Below, one piece after another: positions 43,527 to 50,855 of a stretch of DNA of 64,000 nucleotides. Numbering within the stretch: position 1 is the first letter of the stretch; every line of letters begins with the position of its first letter. A model generated the notes under the pieces. It was not told where the DNA came from and searched no databases. It worked only from the letters and a program-made list of their open reading frames with translations. The position numbers and the translations under genes are program-made. This DNA comes from DATLRC01 sp035478435 (GTDB taxonomy: Bacteria; Patescibacteriota; Saccharimonadia; Saccharimonadales; UBA4665): contig DATIJT010000019.1 in assembly GCA_035478435.1 (NCBI GenBank), positions 26,672 through 90,671 on the forward strand. The letters are read 5' to 3'.

Positions 43527-43528
43527 TA

Positions 43529-43705
43529 CTAAAGGGCTCCGTAGCGAGCTCGAATCTTGGCAGCCACTGATTTTGCGGAGGCCTTGCCTGTCACATAGTT
43601 GTCGGCGATTTTCTTAGTTTCACGAGATACGTTCAGACCTTCAAGCTTTTCGTTCGCAATAGCTCGCTTTACGACTTTCTCTCGGTTTTTTATAGGTGTG
43701 TTCAT
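43529..43705 (-). CDS. VbhA-like antitoxin of the Fic module
   Basis: 58 residues. NEKLEGLNVSRETKKIADNYVTGKASAKSVAAKIRARYG matches the VbhA-type antitoxin helix and C-terminal bundle. The inhibitory motif is normally [S/T]xxxE[G/N]; here Asn replaces Ser/Thr (NEKLEG). It is immediately upstream of and co-transcribed with the Fic gene, the expected order of class I Fic toxin-antitoxin pairs. Confidence 0.75.
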   Translation of the reverse strand: MNTPIKNREKVVKRAIANEKLEGLNVSRETKKIADNYVTGKASAKSVAAKIRARYGAL

Positions 43706-43837
43706 GCCTATATTATATAACGAAAAGAGCTCTGAAGAAACTCAAAGTCCTAACGTCTCACTTGCCCTAAAATTTATAATAGATACAGAATGAAATGGCT
43801 GAGTATTATGTACCAGGTTAGAACCATTTTACTAGAT

Positions 43838-44182
43838 TCAGTAAGGTGACGGATTACCTGCAATCACAACCGAGATAAATCCCCAAAGGATAATCAAAAA
43901 AGCTATTAGACTGGGCACTAGGTATCCCGATAAGGACAGCATACGGTTATGCGAATTGCGAGTGAGGCGAGACAGCAGTGGTCCTAAAATTAGACTCGCA
44001 ACTATCCCTAAGGCACTGTAAATTATTGCACCAATTACAATAAGGGCTTTTCCGTCGCCAATACCATCGTTATTTGTTGTTAGCGGTACCGCGTAGTGTG
44101 AGGTTGCTAGACTGAGCATCAAACCTAATGAAGGGATTCCTAAAACTATCGAAGAAGTTAATGGTAGCTTACGTTTGGACAT
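43838..44182 (-). CDS. multi-pass membrane protein, unknown function
   Basis: 114 residues with about three membrane helices (SSIVLGIPSLGLMLSLATSH, ALIVIGAIIYSALGIVASLILGPLL, LVPSLIAFLIILWGFISVVIAG). No family recognised. AAGGAGG lies upstream of the ATG. Confidence 0.55.
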   Translation of the reverse strand: MSKRKLPLTSSIVLGIPSLGLMLSLATSHYAVPLTTNNDGIGDGKALIVIGAIIYSALGIVASLILGPLLSRLTRNSHNRMLSLSGYLVPSLIAFLIILWGFISVVIAGNPSPY

Positions 44183-44227
44183 AAGGAGGAGTATATACCT
44201 AAATATTATGTCCGTATAATGCTTATG

Positions 44228-44293
44228 CTTGGCTGGGGAAGAGGCCTGGCCTGTCTGTCCGACAGGACGGACAGGGATTCGAACCCAAGAAGG
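44228..44293 (-). other. tRNA-Gln-like 3' fragment interrupted by a palindrome
   Basis: On the minus strand: GGGTTCGAATCCC (T arm), then a palindromic insert (GTCCGTCCTGTCGGAC), then TCTTCCCCAGCCA, the acceptor strand and CCA of a tRNA-Gln. No 5' half is present. The same acceptor end occurs at 47904. Confidence 0.5.
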
Positions 44294-44302
44294 CTTTAAT
44301 GC

Positions 44303-44308
44303 TATACT
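44303..44308 (+). promoter_or_regulatory. extended -10 promoter, leaderless
   Basis: TGC-TATACT, hexamer 44303-44308, puts +1 exactly on ATG 44315. Confidence 0.55.
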
Positions 44309-44314
44309 GCCGAT

Positions 44315-44470
44315 ATGCGTTATGCTTTTGTATTTTTGAGCATATTGTCAATGTGGGTAGCGGCGATTCTGTTAGCGACCGAAACAAAAATTGACGGCAT
44401 GTTTTTGGCGATGTTGGTACTTATAATGACGGCTGTGCTGTTTCTAATTGGATTTCATAGAGGGCGTTAA
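44315..44470 (+). CDS. small two-helix membrane protein
   Basis: 51 residues: YAFVFLSILSMWVAAILLA and MFLAMLVLIMTAVLFLIGF helices, ending HRGR. Starts leaderless and ends three bases before the UbiB-like gene, so the three genes 44315-46110 form one unit. The family is not recognised. Confidence 0.55.
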   Translation: MRYAFVFLSILSMWVAAILLATETKIDGMFLAMLVLIMTAVLFLIGFHRGR

Positions 44471-44473
44471 GCA

Positions 44474-45919
44474 GTGAATCGTTTCAGACAAATTTTGCAA
44501 GCAGCAGCCAGCATTTTTAGAGCTCGTTTGCGTGATAAGTACTCCTGGCAGCAGGAATTTGTTGTGCAGTGCGAACACCTAGGCGGTGTCTACATTAAGT
44601 TCTTGCAAATGTTGGCGGCTCACCAGACCACTAAGCCCATAGTACAAGGCGCTAGTAACGACATGATATACGAACAGGTGCCCTACGAATTTATCGATGT
44701 CGAAGCAGAACTTGGTAGTTCCAGGCAGTGGTTCCTAGAAGTTGCGGCGACGCCCTTTGCCGCAGGTTCATACGGCCAGGTCTACCATGCTACGCTCACA
44801 AATGGTCAGCCGGTTATTATCAAGATTTTGCGTCCTTCTATCCGGAAGACCCTGCGCCATGACTTACGATTTTTGAATATCATGGCGGTGTTGCTGGGTT
44901 GGTTCACTGAATCTTCAGTTTTTGACATTCGCGCTATTACCCGGGAGTTTTCGCGCACCACGGCTGCCGAAACAGATTACAAACGCGAAGCTAATAACGG
45001 TGAATGGTTGCGTGGCTATTTTAACAAGCGAGCTACGTTGGTTATTCCGCGCAGCTATCCGGAGTATGGCTCGCGGCATATCCTGGTACAGCAGTATGTA
45101 CCTGGCATATCGCTGGCTACCGCCATGGCTGAACAACAGCAGGGCTGCAAGATAGATGAGGTAGTTTATCAAGCCACAGGTTCAAACATTTGGCAGCAGC
45201 TCGATATAATGGGTAGCGAAGCGCTTAGTGCCATACTATATGCCGACCAGCAAATGGTTGATCCGCACCCTGGCAATATCCGTTTATTGCCCGACAACAA
45301 GGTGGCTTTAATTGATTTTGGGATGATGAGCGCCGCCCCCCGCAACCGAGCGGCTTTTGTGACTGTGACAGGCGAAATGGTCAAAGCTTACGAGGACCGC
45401 TTTGAGCCCGGTAAGTTCGCTATAGCTATGCTGGGATTTCTGGATGGGGAATTACACGATGCTTTGCAAGTTGTAGCTAGCCAGCAGTCTGATGATTATA
45501 TGGAAGCGGTTGAAAAATTTGTGACAGAATACGTTCGCTTACAAGCCGGCGATAGCCTAACTCAGCACCACTTGATCGACCGGCAGATGGCCCGTCTCTT
45601 CCACCAAGTTATCAATCGCGGTAACAAACTTGGCCTACGCATGTCGGGCGATAATATCATGCTCCAACGCTCGATGAACATGTTCTTGTCTACTGTGCGC
45701 GCAATTGGTGAGGGGCATGACGGCAAAGTGCACTTTGGGTTACTTCATGGCATCATGAAACGGGTTTACCAAGATGCGCTAGAGCATGGATTTAACCATG
45801 AGTCGCTGCCTGAAATGAGCGAAGAGCGGGCTTATGAAGTTACTGCCAATTGGCTGACTATGATTGCTGAGAAAGATCGACAATTGTATGGCTTAGTAAT
45901 GAAAGGCGGTTTGGCATGA
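44474..45919 (+). CDS. ABC1/UbiB-family atypical kinase
   Basis: 481 residues from GTG. Family motifs: GGVYIKFLQ in place of KxGQ (the Gly is lost), AAGSYGQVYHATL in place of the Ala-rich loop, VIIKILRP with the ATP lysine, EFSRTTAAETDYKREANN, and the catalytic-loop DPHPGNIRLL with LIDFGMMS. UbiB proteins support quinone or lipid metabolism; this window has no quinone genes, so the role here is open. Followed by a two-helix membrane protein in ATGA overlap. Confidence 0.88.
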   Translation: MNRFRQILQAAASIFRARLRDKYSWQQEFVVQCEHLGGVYIKFLQMLAAHQTTKPIVQGASNDMIYEQVPYEFIDVEAELGSSRQWFLEVAATPFAAGSYGQVYHATLTNGQPVIIKILRPSIRKTLRHDLRFLNIMAVLLGWFTESSVFDIRAITREFSRTTAAETDYKREANNGEWLRGYFNKRATLVIPRSYPEYGSRHILVQQYVPGISLATAMAEQQQGCKIDEVVYQATGSNIWQQLDIMGSEALSAILYADQQMVDPHPGNIRLLPDNKVALIDFGMMSAAPRNRAAFVTVTGEMVKAYEDRFEPGKFAIAMLGFLDGELHDALQVVASQQSDDYMEAVEKFVTEYVRLQAGDSLTQHHLIDRQMARLFHQVINRGNKLGLRMSGDNIMLQRSMNMFLSTVRAIGEGHDGKVHFGLLHGIMKRVYQDALEHGFNHESLPEMSEERAYEVTANWLTMIAEKDRQLYGLVMKGGLA

Positions 45920-46110
45920 ACAGTAAGCTTAGGGAATGGGTAATCCAGCTGCGCTACCCTTATACGGCTGGCGTGGTCGCAGTCATGTGGATCGGCAGTG
46001 CCTTACTAGCCATTATCCGCCCTGAAATTTCAGGGCAGCTGTTGGTTTCTCTGGTCGCCGGCACCACAATTATCGTCGCCCTTATCGGCTTCTCTTCCAA
46101 GAAACGCTAG
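45916..46110 (+). CDS. small membrane protein coupled to the UbiB-like gene
   Basis: 64 residues, two membrane helices (YTAGVVAVMWIGSALLAII and LLVSLVAGTTIIVALIGF). Its ATG overlaps the upstream TGA by four bases. It may anchor the kinase at the membrane in place of the C-terminal helices of standard UbiB; this is inference from coupling only. Confidence 0.6.
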   Translation: MNSKLREWVIQLRYPYTAGVVAVMWIGSALLAIIRPEISGQLLVSLVAGTTIIVALIGFSSKKR

Positions 46111-46166
46111 ATAAAAACATCCAAAAACCCTAGAAAACTAGCGCCGTACTAATATGGCTGGGGGGT

Positions 46167-47279
46167 ATGGTACATATTCCAAACTTTTCTAACGACCAGA
46201 TGATTTGCTTACGCGAAGTGAACATTATATTGTATAAGATAATGAATCGGCCAATTGTATTAACTGGAGAAAACGTCGGAGAATACTTTAACGATGTTGT
46301 TCTGCCTCACCTTCCGGAAGGTAGTGAAGTCACCGACACTAGAGAGGTCACTGAATACACCATGGTCAATTGGATATTCGCTGTAGGTATACGGCTTGGT
46401 AGTACTGGCGAGCATAATACTACCTATCTTAAACAAAGCCGTGATTATGTAAAAGGCTATACCGACATGGAGCGTCCTGCTAATCGTATTGGCATTGAAA
46501 ATAAAGTATTAGACTTTTTACATACAGTCATACCAGAAAATGTCCCTGAGGTTATTGTTTATGATGAACCAAACAACGTTCTAGCAATGACTGATATCCA
46601 AAGATCTGGCCGCCTACTCTTAGGTGAACTTCTAGCTGGTAGAGCACACCCGGAAGTGGGCGGGCCATTCGGTGCTGTGATTGCTCGTGTCCAACTTTCA
46701 ACCTTTGACCGTTCACTCGATGACATTCTTGGGATTGGCATAAATCAAGGGCATGCTGACATGGCCTCTATCCTAGGCTTTAGAGTGAAACCAGCACAAA
46801 GACTTTATCCCGAACTAACTAACCAAGTACTAAAGCGTAGTGATGAGGGGCCTAAATGTTTTATTTTGGGTGATCTATCTTCAAAGAATATCTTTGTAGA
46901 GGGAAATCAAGCGCGTTTCGTGGACTTTGAGAGGGTTGCTGTGGGTGATCCGGCACACGACCCGGCTTATCTTTTTGCTCATATGCTTGTCCAGATTAAG
47001 CCTGATCAACTTACTCAAGCTGTCGAGTTCGTGGATAAGTTCATGAAGTCATACACCCAGAAACTTAGAGAAAAGTTTAGTAGTGAAGAGCTTGATAGAT
47101 TACAGAATCAGATTGCACGTTTCCTTGGGATTACAATATTGCATCGAGTACTAGGAGAATACTTTGTGGTTGATGTGGGCGAAGATAAAGAACTTTGGCA
47201 GGAACGAGCAGCTACCTTACTCGCTGATACTAAATCTACTTCAGTGGTTGAAGCACTGGGGCAAGCGGGAATAGCTTAG
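46167..47279 (+). CDS. aminoglycoside-phosphotransferase-like kinase
   Basis: 370 residues. The C-terminal half has the APH/choline-kinase catalytic pattern: CFILGDLSSKNIFVEG (HxDxxxxN with Leu for His) followed by ARFVDFERVAVGDPAHDPAYLFAHML, the DFE/DxD metal site and the DPAxDLA-like block. The N-terminal lobe has a plausible ATP lysine. Substrate unknown, and nothing next to it points to antibiotic resistance. Confidence 0.72.
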   Translation: MVHIPNFSNDQMICLREVNIILYKIMNRPIVLTGENVGEYFNDVVLPHLPEGSEVTDTREVTEYTMVNWIFAVGIRLGSTGEHNTTYLKQSRDYVKGYTDMERPANRIGIENKVLDFLHTVIPENVPEVIVYDEPNNVLAMTDIQRSGRLLLGELLAGRAHPEVGGPFGAVIARVQLSTFDRSLDDILGIGINQGHADMASILGFRVKPAQRLYPELTNQVLKRSDEGPKCFILGDLSSKNIFVEGNQARFVDFERVAVGDPAHDPAYLFAHMLVQIKPDQLTQAVEFVDKFMKSYTQKLREKFSSEELDRLQNQIARFLGITILHRVLGEYFVVDVGEDKELWQERAATLLADTKSTSVVEALGQAGIA

Positions 47280-47363
47280 GAAGTGCATGGTCCGCGCCAC
47301 TTAGATGAAATTCATATTGGTTGAGCATGTGGGCCTAGAACCGTTTAGGTTTTTGTGCCGCCC

Positions 47364-47834
47364 TTAAATAATCTTGAAGATATCAAAATTGTTCTTAACA
47401 TATTTGTCGAATTTTGGATTAGGATACTCGTGTCTTTCCTTGGTCTCTTTGTTGATTTTTGTGCCATTAAACCAAATTCCTCGTTTACCAACGTTGTTGC
47501 CTGCCACATTTTGTGTTGATTCGGCTACAAATTCTTTAGAAGACATAATCCACATTTTGTCCATGCGCTCGGAATAAAATACAAAATAATAGTTTGGCCT
47601 AACTTCGTGAACTATAGCTGCAAAGAGCGCGGCATTGCCCATTATTACCGTACTTGATCTTGCTTTTATTTGTACCTCAATAAAACTACCGTCATTTCGC
47701 CTAATCACGGCATCGACACCGAAATCATCGACTAAAGGCATGTATACATCAAGGCCTTCTTTGAGCATTGAACCTATAATCCAATACTCTATTCTTTTGC
47801 CGAAGCCGGCTGTATGGCGGAAAGCAAGGGACAT
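47364..47834 (-). CDS. PD-(D/E)XK nuclease-like protein (DUF4365-like)
   Basis: 156 residues from ATG 47834; TATAAT nine bases upstream on the minus strand supports this start over a TTG six codons earlier. Motif pattern: EYWIIGSMLKEGLDVYMPLVDDFGVDAVIRR then SFIEVQIKAR, the E-x-n-D-x-n-(E)xK arrangement of restriction-like nucleases. It could be a solitary nuclease or a defence or repair protein. No methylase is adjacent. Confidence 0.6.
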   Translation of the reverse strand: MSLAFRHTAGFGKRIEYWIIGSMLKEGLDVYMPLVDDFGVDAVIRRNDGSFIEVQIKARSSTVIMGNAALFAAIVHEVRPNYYFVFYSERMDKMWIMSSKEFVAESTQNVAGNNVGKRGIWFNGTKINKETKERHEYPNPKFDKYVKNNFDIFKII

Positions 47835-47903
47835 ACTGCCTGCATTATACAACCTCTATCGCGTGATTTTTTAGCCGGTTAATAGGCTATGCTCTGTCAA
47901 AAT

Positions 47904-48070
47904 TGGCTGGGGAAGAGGGATTTCGAGTCACCTCCGGCGACCCCGAAACTTCACAATTGACAACAAGTTGTCATCGGAAGGTTTCCTTGCGAATTGCCAC
48001 CGGCAATTCTCACCCCGATCCTGGGACCAGAACCCAGTGCCTTATCCGCCTCAGGCGGACCATTCCCCCA
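47904..48070 (-). pseudogene. tRNA-Gln(CUG)-like relic carrying several palindromic inserts
   Basis: The minus strand starts TGGGGGA (48070) and ends TTCCCCA-GCCA (47904), which pair as a 7-bp acceptor. The anticodon arm CTGGG TTCTGGT CCCAG (anticodon CTG) is intact. The D region holds the palindrome TCCGCCTGAGGCGGA, and the region before and within the T arm contains GAATTGCC/GGCAATTC, GACAAC/GTTGTC and a GTC(A/G)CC/GG(T/C)GAC hairpin. Total length 167 bases against ~75. A complete tRNA-Gln(CUG) lies next to it. Confidence 0.6.
48035..48068 (-). repeat. 34-bp direct repeat, copy 1
   Basis: A 34-bp stretch, beginning CAGTGCCTTA and ending GACCATTCCCC, is identical to 48422-48455. It is the 5' half of the tRNA-Gln-like relic including the TCCGCCTCAGGCGGA palindrome. 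The two copies flank the intact tRNA-Gln and the GIY-YIG gene. Confidence 0.85.
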
Positions 48071-48079
48071 AATTATTCC

Positions 48080-48154
48080 TGGCTGGCGAGGAAGGATTCG
48101 AACCTTCGATTTCCTGCTCCAGAGGCAGGCGCCTTACCGCTTGGCCACTCGCCA
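48080..48154 (-). tRNA. tRNA-Gln(CUG)
   Basis: Acceptor TGGCGAG/CTCGCCA (the U1-A72 pair typical of glutamine tRNA). D arm GCC..GGC, anticodon stem CCTGC/GCAGG around CTCTGGA, anticodon CTG; T arm GAAGG TTCGAAT CCTTC; discriminator G and encoded CCA. Confidence 0.93.
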
Positions 48155-48172
48155 ATCAGGAATAATTAATAA

Positions 48173-48412
48173 CTATTCTCCCAGATTATCTAAAAATTCT
48201 CTACCTTTGCCTGACTTTAAGAATTTTTCCCTTGCCATAGCAAGTGACCGTGAAGGGTAGGATTCGCTATAAATTAACTTCCAGGGTCCACGGCCTTTTG
48301 TGTAGCGTGAATCGTTTGTGTTGTGAGCTAAAAGTCTTTGAGGTAAATTACCAGTTTGGCCAATATAACGCCTCCCGTTAGTCAGACTGCGCAACACATA
48401 AATATGAAACAT
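48173..48412 (-). CDS. GIY-YIG endonuclease domain protein
   Basis: 79 residues, essentially only the nuclease domain: HIYVLRSLTNGRRYIGQT (GIY...YIG equivalents), the conserved Arg in RLLAHN and the Glu-bearing AREKFLKSGKGREF. Similar to the YhbQ/UvrC-like stand-alone group. It sits 19 bases from tRNA-Gln between two 34-bp repeats, which looks like a mobile or homing arrangement. Confidence 0.85.
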   Translation of the reverse strand: MFHIYVLRSLTNGRRYIGQTGNLPQRLLAHNTNDSRYTKGRGPWKLIYSESYPSRSLAMAREKFLKSGKGREFLDNLGE

Positions 48413-48421
48413 AATTTAACA

Positions 48422-48455
48422 CAGTGCCTTATCCGCCTCAGGCGGACCATTCCCC
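48422..48455 (-). repeat. 34-bp direct repeat, copy 2
   Basis: Identical to 48035-48068. It begins ten bases beyond the GIY-YIG start codon. It is a solo 5' tRNA-half-like fragment here. Confidence 0.85.
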
Positions 48456-48497
48456 ATAGACAGAGGTAAATTATATCTAAATTTGCCTGCGCTGGCT

Positions 48498-48661
48498 AGA
48501 ACCCATCTCAAAATAAAGTTTTGGGCTGCAAAATCATCTTTTCCGGCTGCAAAGCCGGAACTGCTCGTCAACGTAACTTTAGTTACGCCTCCTCACATTT
48601 CCGACTTTTCGCTCGAAAAATCTAGCTTTTTCACTGCCAAAATTATCTTGAGATGGGTTCT
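48498..48661. repeat. family A palindromic element, copy A4 (upstream of metK)
   Basis: 164 bp. Ends AGAACCCATCTCAA and TTGAGATGGGTTCT are perfect complements; the centre is CGTAACTTTAGTTACG flanked by CTCGTCA and CTCCTCAC, as in copies A1 and A3. Its ATGGG end is not used as a start codon here; instead the terminal TTGAGA (48648-48653) can serve as the -35 of the next promoter. Confidence 0.82.
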
Positions 48662-48677
48662 GGTCATGTGCTATAGT
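48648..48677 (+). promoter_or_regulatory. promoter of the metK transcript
   Basis: TTGAGA (48648-48653), 18-base spacer, extended -10 TGC-TATAGT (hexamer 48672-48677). +1 is expected near 48684, just before the riboswitch. Confidence 0.6.
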
Positions 48678-48699
48678 GGGCAGCATTAACAATTTAGAT

Positions 48700-48830
48700 A
48701 TAAAGAGTGCGGTGAGAGATCTAGCTCGTTGATCCGCCAGCAACCCCGAGAAGTTAAGGTTTACCCTGAGCTTGTCGAAGGGTGCTCCGTCTAGTCCGCC
48801 TCAGGCGGAAAAGATATTTACCAAAGTATT
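48700..48830 (+). promoter_or_regulatory. SAM riboswitch (SAM-I/SAM-IV clan) upstream of metK
   Basis: GCGGTGAGAG...CTAGCTCGTTGATCCGCCAGCAACC matches the P2/J region of the SAM-I clan (usually ..UGAUGAACCCGGCAACC), and GGTGCTCCGTCTAG matches the J3/4-P4 side; CTAG in both parts could form the pseudoknot. GCGG/CCGC forms P2. Two dispersed palindromes are embedded: CCCTGAGCTTGTCGAAGGG (48774-48792) and TCCGCCTCAGGCGGA (48795-48819 region). The gene controlled makes SAM, consistent with feedback control. Confidence 0.75.
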
Positions 48831-48831
48831 T

Positions 48832-48866
48832 ATCCTTTCCGCTGTAAGCTAAAGAAAGGATTTTTT
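48832..48866 (+). terminator. attenuator terminator abutting the metK ATG
   Basis: ATCCTTTC (48832-48839) pairs with GAAAGGAT (48854-48861), followed by TTTTTT up to 48866; the ATG is 48867. The same stem contains AAAGGA, the ribosome site, so the hairpin could stop transcription or hide the ribosome site. Confidence 0.75.
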
Positions 48867-49979
48867 ATGCCCATAGTTAGGCTTTTTACCAGCGAATCAG
48901 TCTGTGCCGGACACCCTGATAAAATTTGCGACGCCATTAGCGACACGATTTTAGATGCCGCCCTAAAACAAGATCCGCTCAGCCATACCGGTATAGAAAC
49001 GGTGGCCGGAGCTAACCAGATTTGCCTATTTGGAGAGATTAAAACCAAGGCCAAACTTGATTACGAAGCTATTGTTCGCCAAAAAGTGCAGGAACTGGGC
49101 TACACCGAGCCGGCCTGGGGCTTTAGCCAGGAATCCAGCTTTAGCAACGATATCCATGAGCAATCACCGGAAATAGCCATGGGCGTCGACCATGACGGCG
49201 CAGGCGACCAGGGCATGATGTTCGGCTATGCCTGCCAGGAAACGCCGGAACTTATGCCGTTGCCGATCATGCTGGCCCATGCCCTAGCTAGAAGGATAGA
49301 TGAAGTACGAGAAAAACAAATCCTGGACTATATAAGGCCCGATGGCAAAGCCCAGGTAACCGTCAGATACGAAGATGACAAGCCGGTGGCGGTTGAAAAG
49401 GTGGTAATAGCCGTAGCGCACGATGAAGCCGCCGATCCAAAAACGGTGCACGAGGGCGTGATCCAGGAAATAATTACGCCAGTACTGGCCAGTTACCACA
49501 TGGATTTACCAACTGGAGCCAACATAATCATCAACGGTACCGGTTTATGGCACATACCCGGGCCGGAATCTGACGCCGGGCTGACTGGCCGAAAAATCGT
49601 AGTCGACGGCTACGGCGGCTACGCCCGTGTCGGCGGCGGCGCCTTTAGCGGCAAAGACCCCAGCAAAGTGGACCGCTCCGGCGCTTACGCCGCGCGTTAC
49701 ATCGCTAAAAACATTGTGGCGGCGGGACTGGCCAGCAGATGCGAAGTGGGATTAGCCTATGTCATTGGGCAGCCGCGGCCGCTGATGCAAACCATCGATA
49801 CTTTTGGCACGGCCCAGGCTTCTGACGAGGAGTTACACGTTTTCAAAGACAAGCTGCTAGACACCTCCGTCAAAGGCATCATTGAAGGACTCAACTTACG
49901 ACGTCCTATTTACGGCCAAACCTCTGCCTATGGCCACTTTGGTAAGCCAGGCCTACCCTGGGAAGAAATTAAAAACTAG
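48867..49979 (+). CDS. metK: S-adenosylmethionine synthetase
   Basis: 370 residues. N-terminal SESVCAGHPDKICDAISD (His of the ATP site), GAGDQGMMFGYA (the MetK hexapeptide region), and DGYGGYARVGGGAFSGKDPSKVDRSGAYAARYIAKN (the second signature with the P-loop-like GGGAFSGKD). Length is slightly below the usual ~384. It makes SAM from methionine and ATP, serving TrmD among others. It is regulated by the upstream SAM riboswitch. Confidence 0.96.
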   Translation: MPIVRLFTSESVCAGHPDKICDAISDTILDAALKQDPLSHTGIETVAGANQICLFGEIKTKAKLDYEAIVRQKVQELGYTEPAWGFSQESSFSNDIHEQSPEIAMGVDHDGAGDQGMMFGYACQETPELMPLPIMLAHALARRIDEVREKQILDYIRPDGKAQVTVRYEDDKPVAVEKVVIAVAHDEAADPKTVHEGVIQEIITPVLASYHMDLPTGANIIINGTGLWHIPGPESDAGLTGRKIVVDGYGGYARVGGGAFSGKDPSKVDRSGAYAARYIAKNIVAAGLASRCEVGLAYVIGQPRPLMQTIDTFGTAQASDEELHVFKDKLLDTSVKGIIEGLNLRRPIYGQTSAYGHFGKPGLPWEEIKN

Positions 49980-50103
49980 CAGGAATTGCGCGTTTGGCAC
50001 ATTTCGGGCGAAAATCTCCGCTCCTCACTCGCCGTATGTCAAATACGACTCGCTTTCGGTGCTCGCTTTTCATCCCAAACTGCACTCAAACGCGTAATTC
50101 CTG
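49980..50103. repeat. family A-like palindromic element, copy A6
   Basis: 124 bp starting at the base after the metK stop. Ends CAGGAATTGCGCGTTTG and CAAACGCGTAATTCCTG. The centre CGTATGTCAAATACG is flanked by CTCCTCACTCGC, the same inner motif as copies A4 and A5. Probably ends the metK transcript. Confidence 0.75.
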
Positions 50104-50183
50104 AGTAGCTTGGACCTATTTGCAAAATGAGCATAATCAATTACCATAAGAAGTACTGTTTATAAACTAAACAAGGATTAAAC

Positions 50184-50855
50184 ATGCAAAAAATCAAACG
50201 GTTATCCCTAATTTTGCCAGTGCTAACCATGGCCTTGGCCTTGACCCAGGGCATGCCAGCCGTGGCCCACGGTGAAGAAGACTCTAGCAACAGAGGTTCC
50301 GGCACTACTAGTTCGGAAACAGAAATCCACACTGCCTCAACTCAGACAGGAGTGAATGAATCTGACCAGGAAAATAGTAGGACTCAGGCCGCGGCCATGC
50401 TCGAAAAGTTGCGCGAACAACATAAAAGCAATAAAACCGCCGAAGAAAGAACGAAAGTTTGCGAGGCTCACAAACAAGGCTTGGAAACCAAGTTTACTAA
50501 CATCAGTAAAAATGCCGAAGCTTACCAAGCCCGGATTGACGCCATCTTGGCCAAAGCTGAAACTTATAAAGCCGATCACAACCTGACAATCACAAACTGG
50601 GATACTCTACTGGCAGCCGCCAAACAAGCCCAGACTGCTTCCGCCGCTTCAATCGCGAACTTAAAATCACTAACGCCTTCCCTGGATTGTAACAACGTAA
50701 GTGTGGCTCAAGATGTAGCTACTTTTAAAGTTGCCGCCCAGCAAACCCGGGATGACCTGAAAGCTTATAAAATGGCCGTCAAGACTGTGCTGAAAGCCTT
50801 GCTGGGCGCTAAACAAGTCGACAATAAGGCAACCACCGAAGGGAGCGAGCAGTGA
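50184..50855 (+). CDS. secreted helical protein, unknown function
   Basis: 223 residues. Signal peptide ~1-28 (LSLILPVLTMALALTQGMPAVA-HG). A Ser/Thr/Glu-rich linker is followed by a ~140-residue helical, coiled-coil-like domain with two Cys (TKVCEAH and LDCNN). Family not recognised. The next gene starts within its stop (GTGA overlap), so they are coupled. Confidence 0.6.
   Translation: MQKIKRLSLILPVLTMALALTQGMPAVAHGEEDSSNRGSGTTSSETEIHTASTQTGVNESDQENSRTQAAAMLEKLREQHKSNKTAEERTKVCEAHKQGLETKFTNISKNAEAYQARIDAILAKAETYKADHNLTITNWDTLLAAAKQAQTASAASIANLKSLTPSLDCNNVSVAQDVATFKVAAQQTRDDLKAYKMAVKTVLKALLGAKQVDNKATTEGSEQ

Noticed and set aside
46167..47279. Aminoglycoside resistance gene
   Set aside because: The kinase fold fits, but the Brenner-motif His is replaced and there is no resistance context; only the superfamily is claimed.
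47903..48260. Three overlapping + strand frames of 65-88 codons
   Set aside because: They cross tRNA-Gln, its relic and palindromes; apparent repeats are tRNA sequence.
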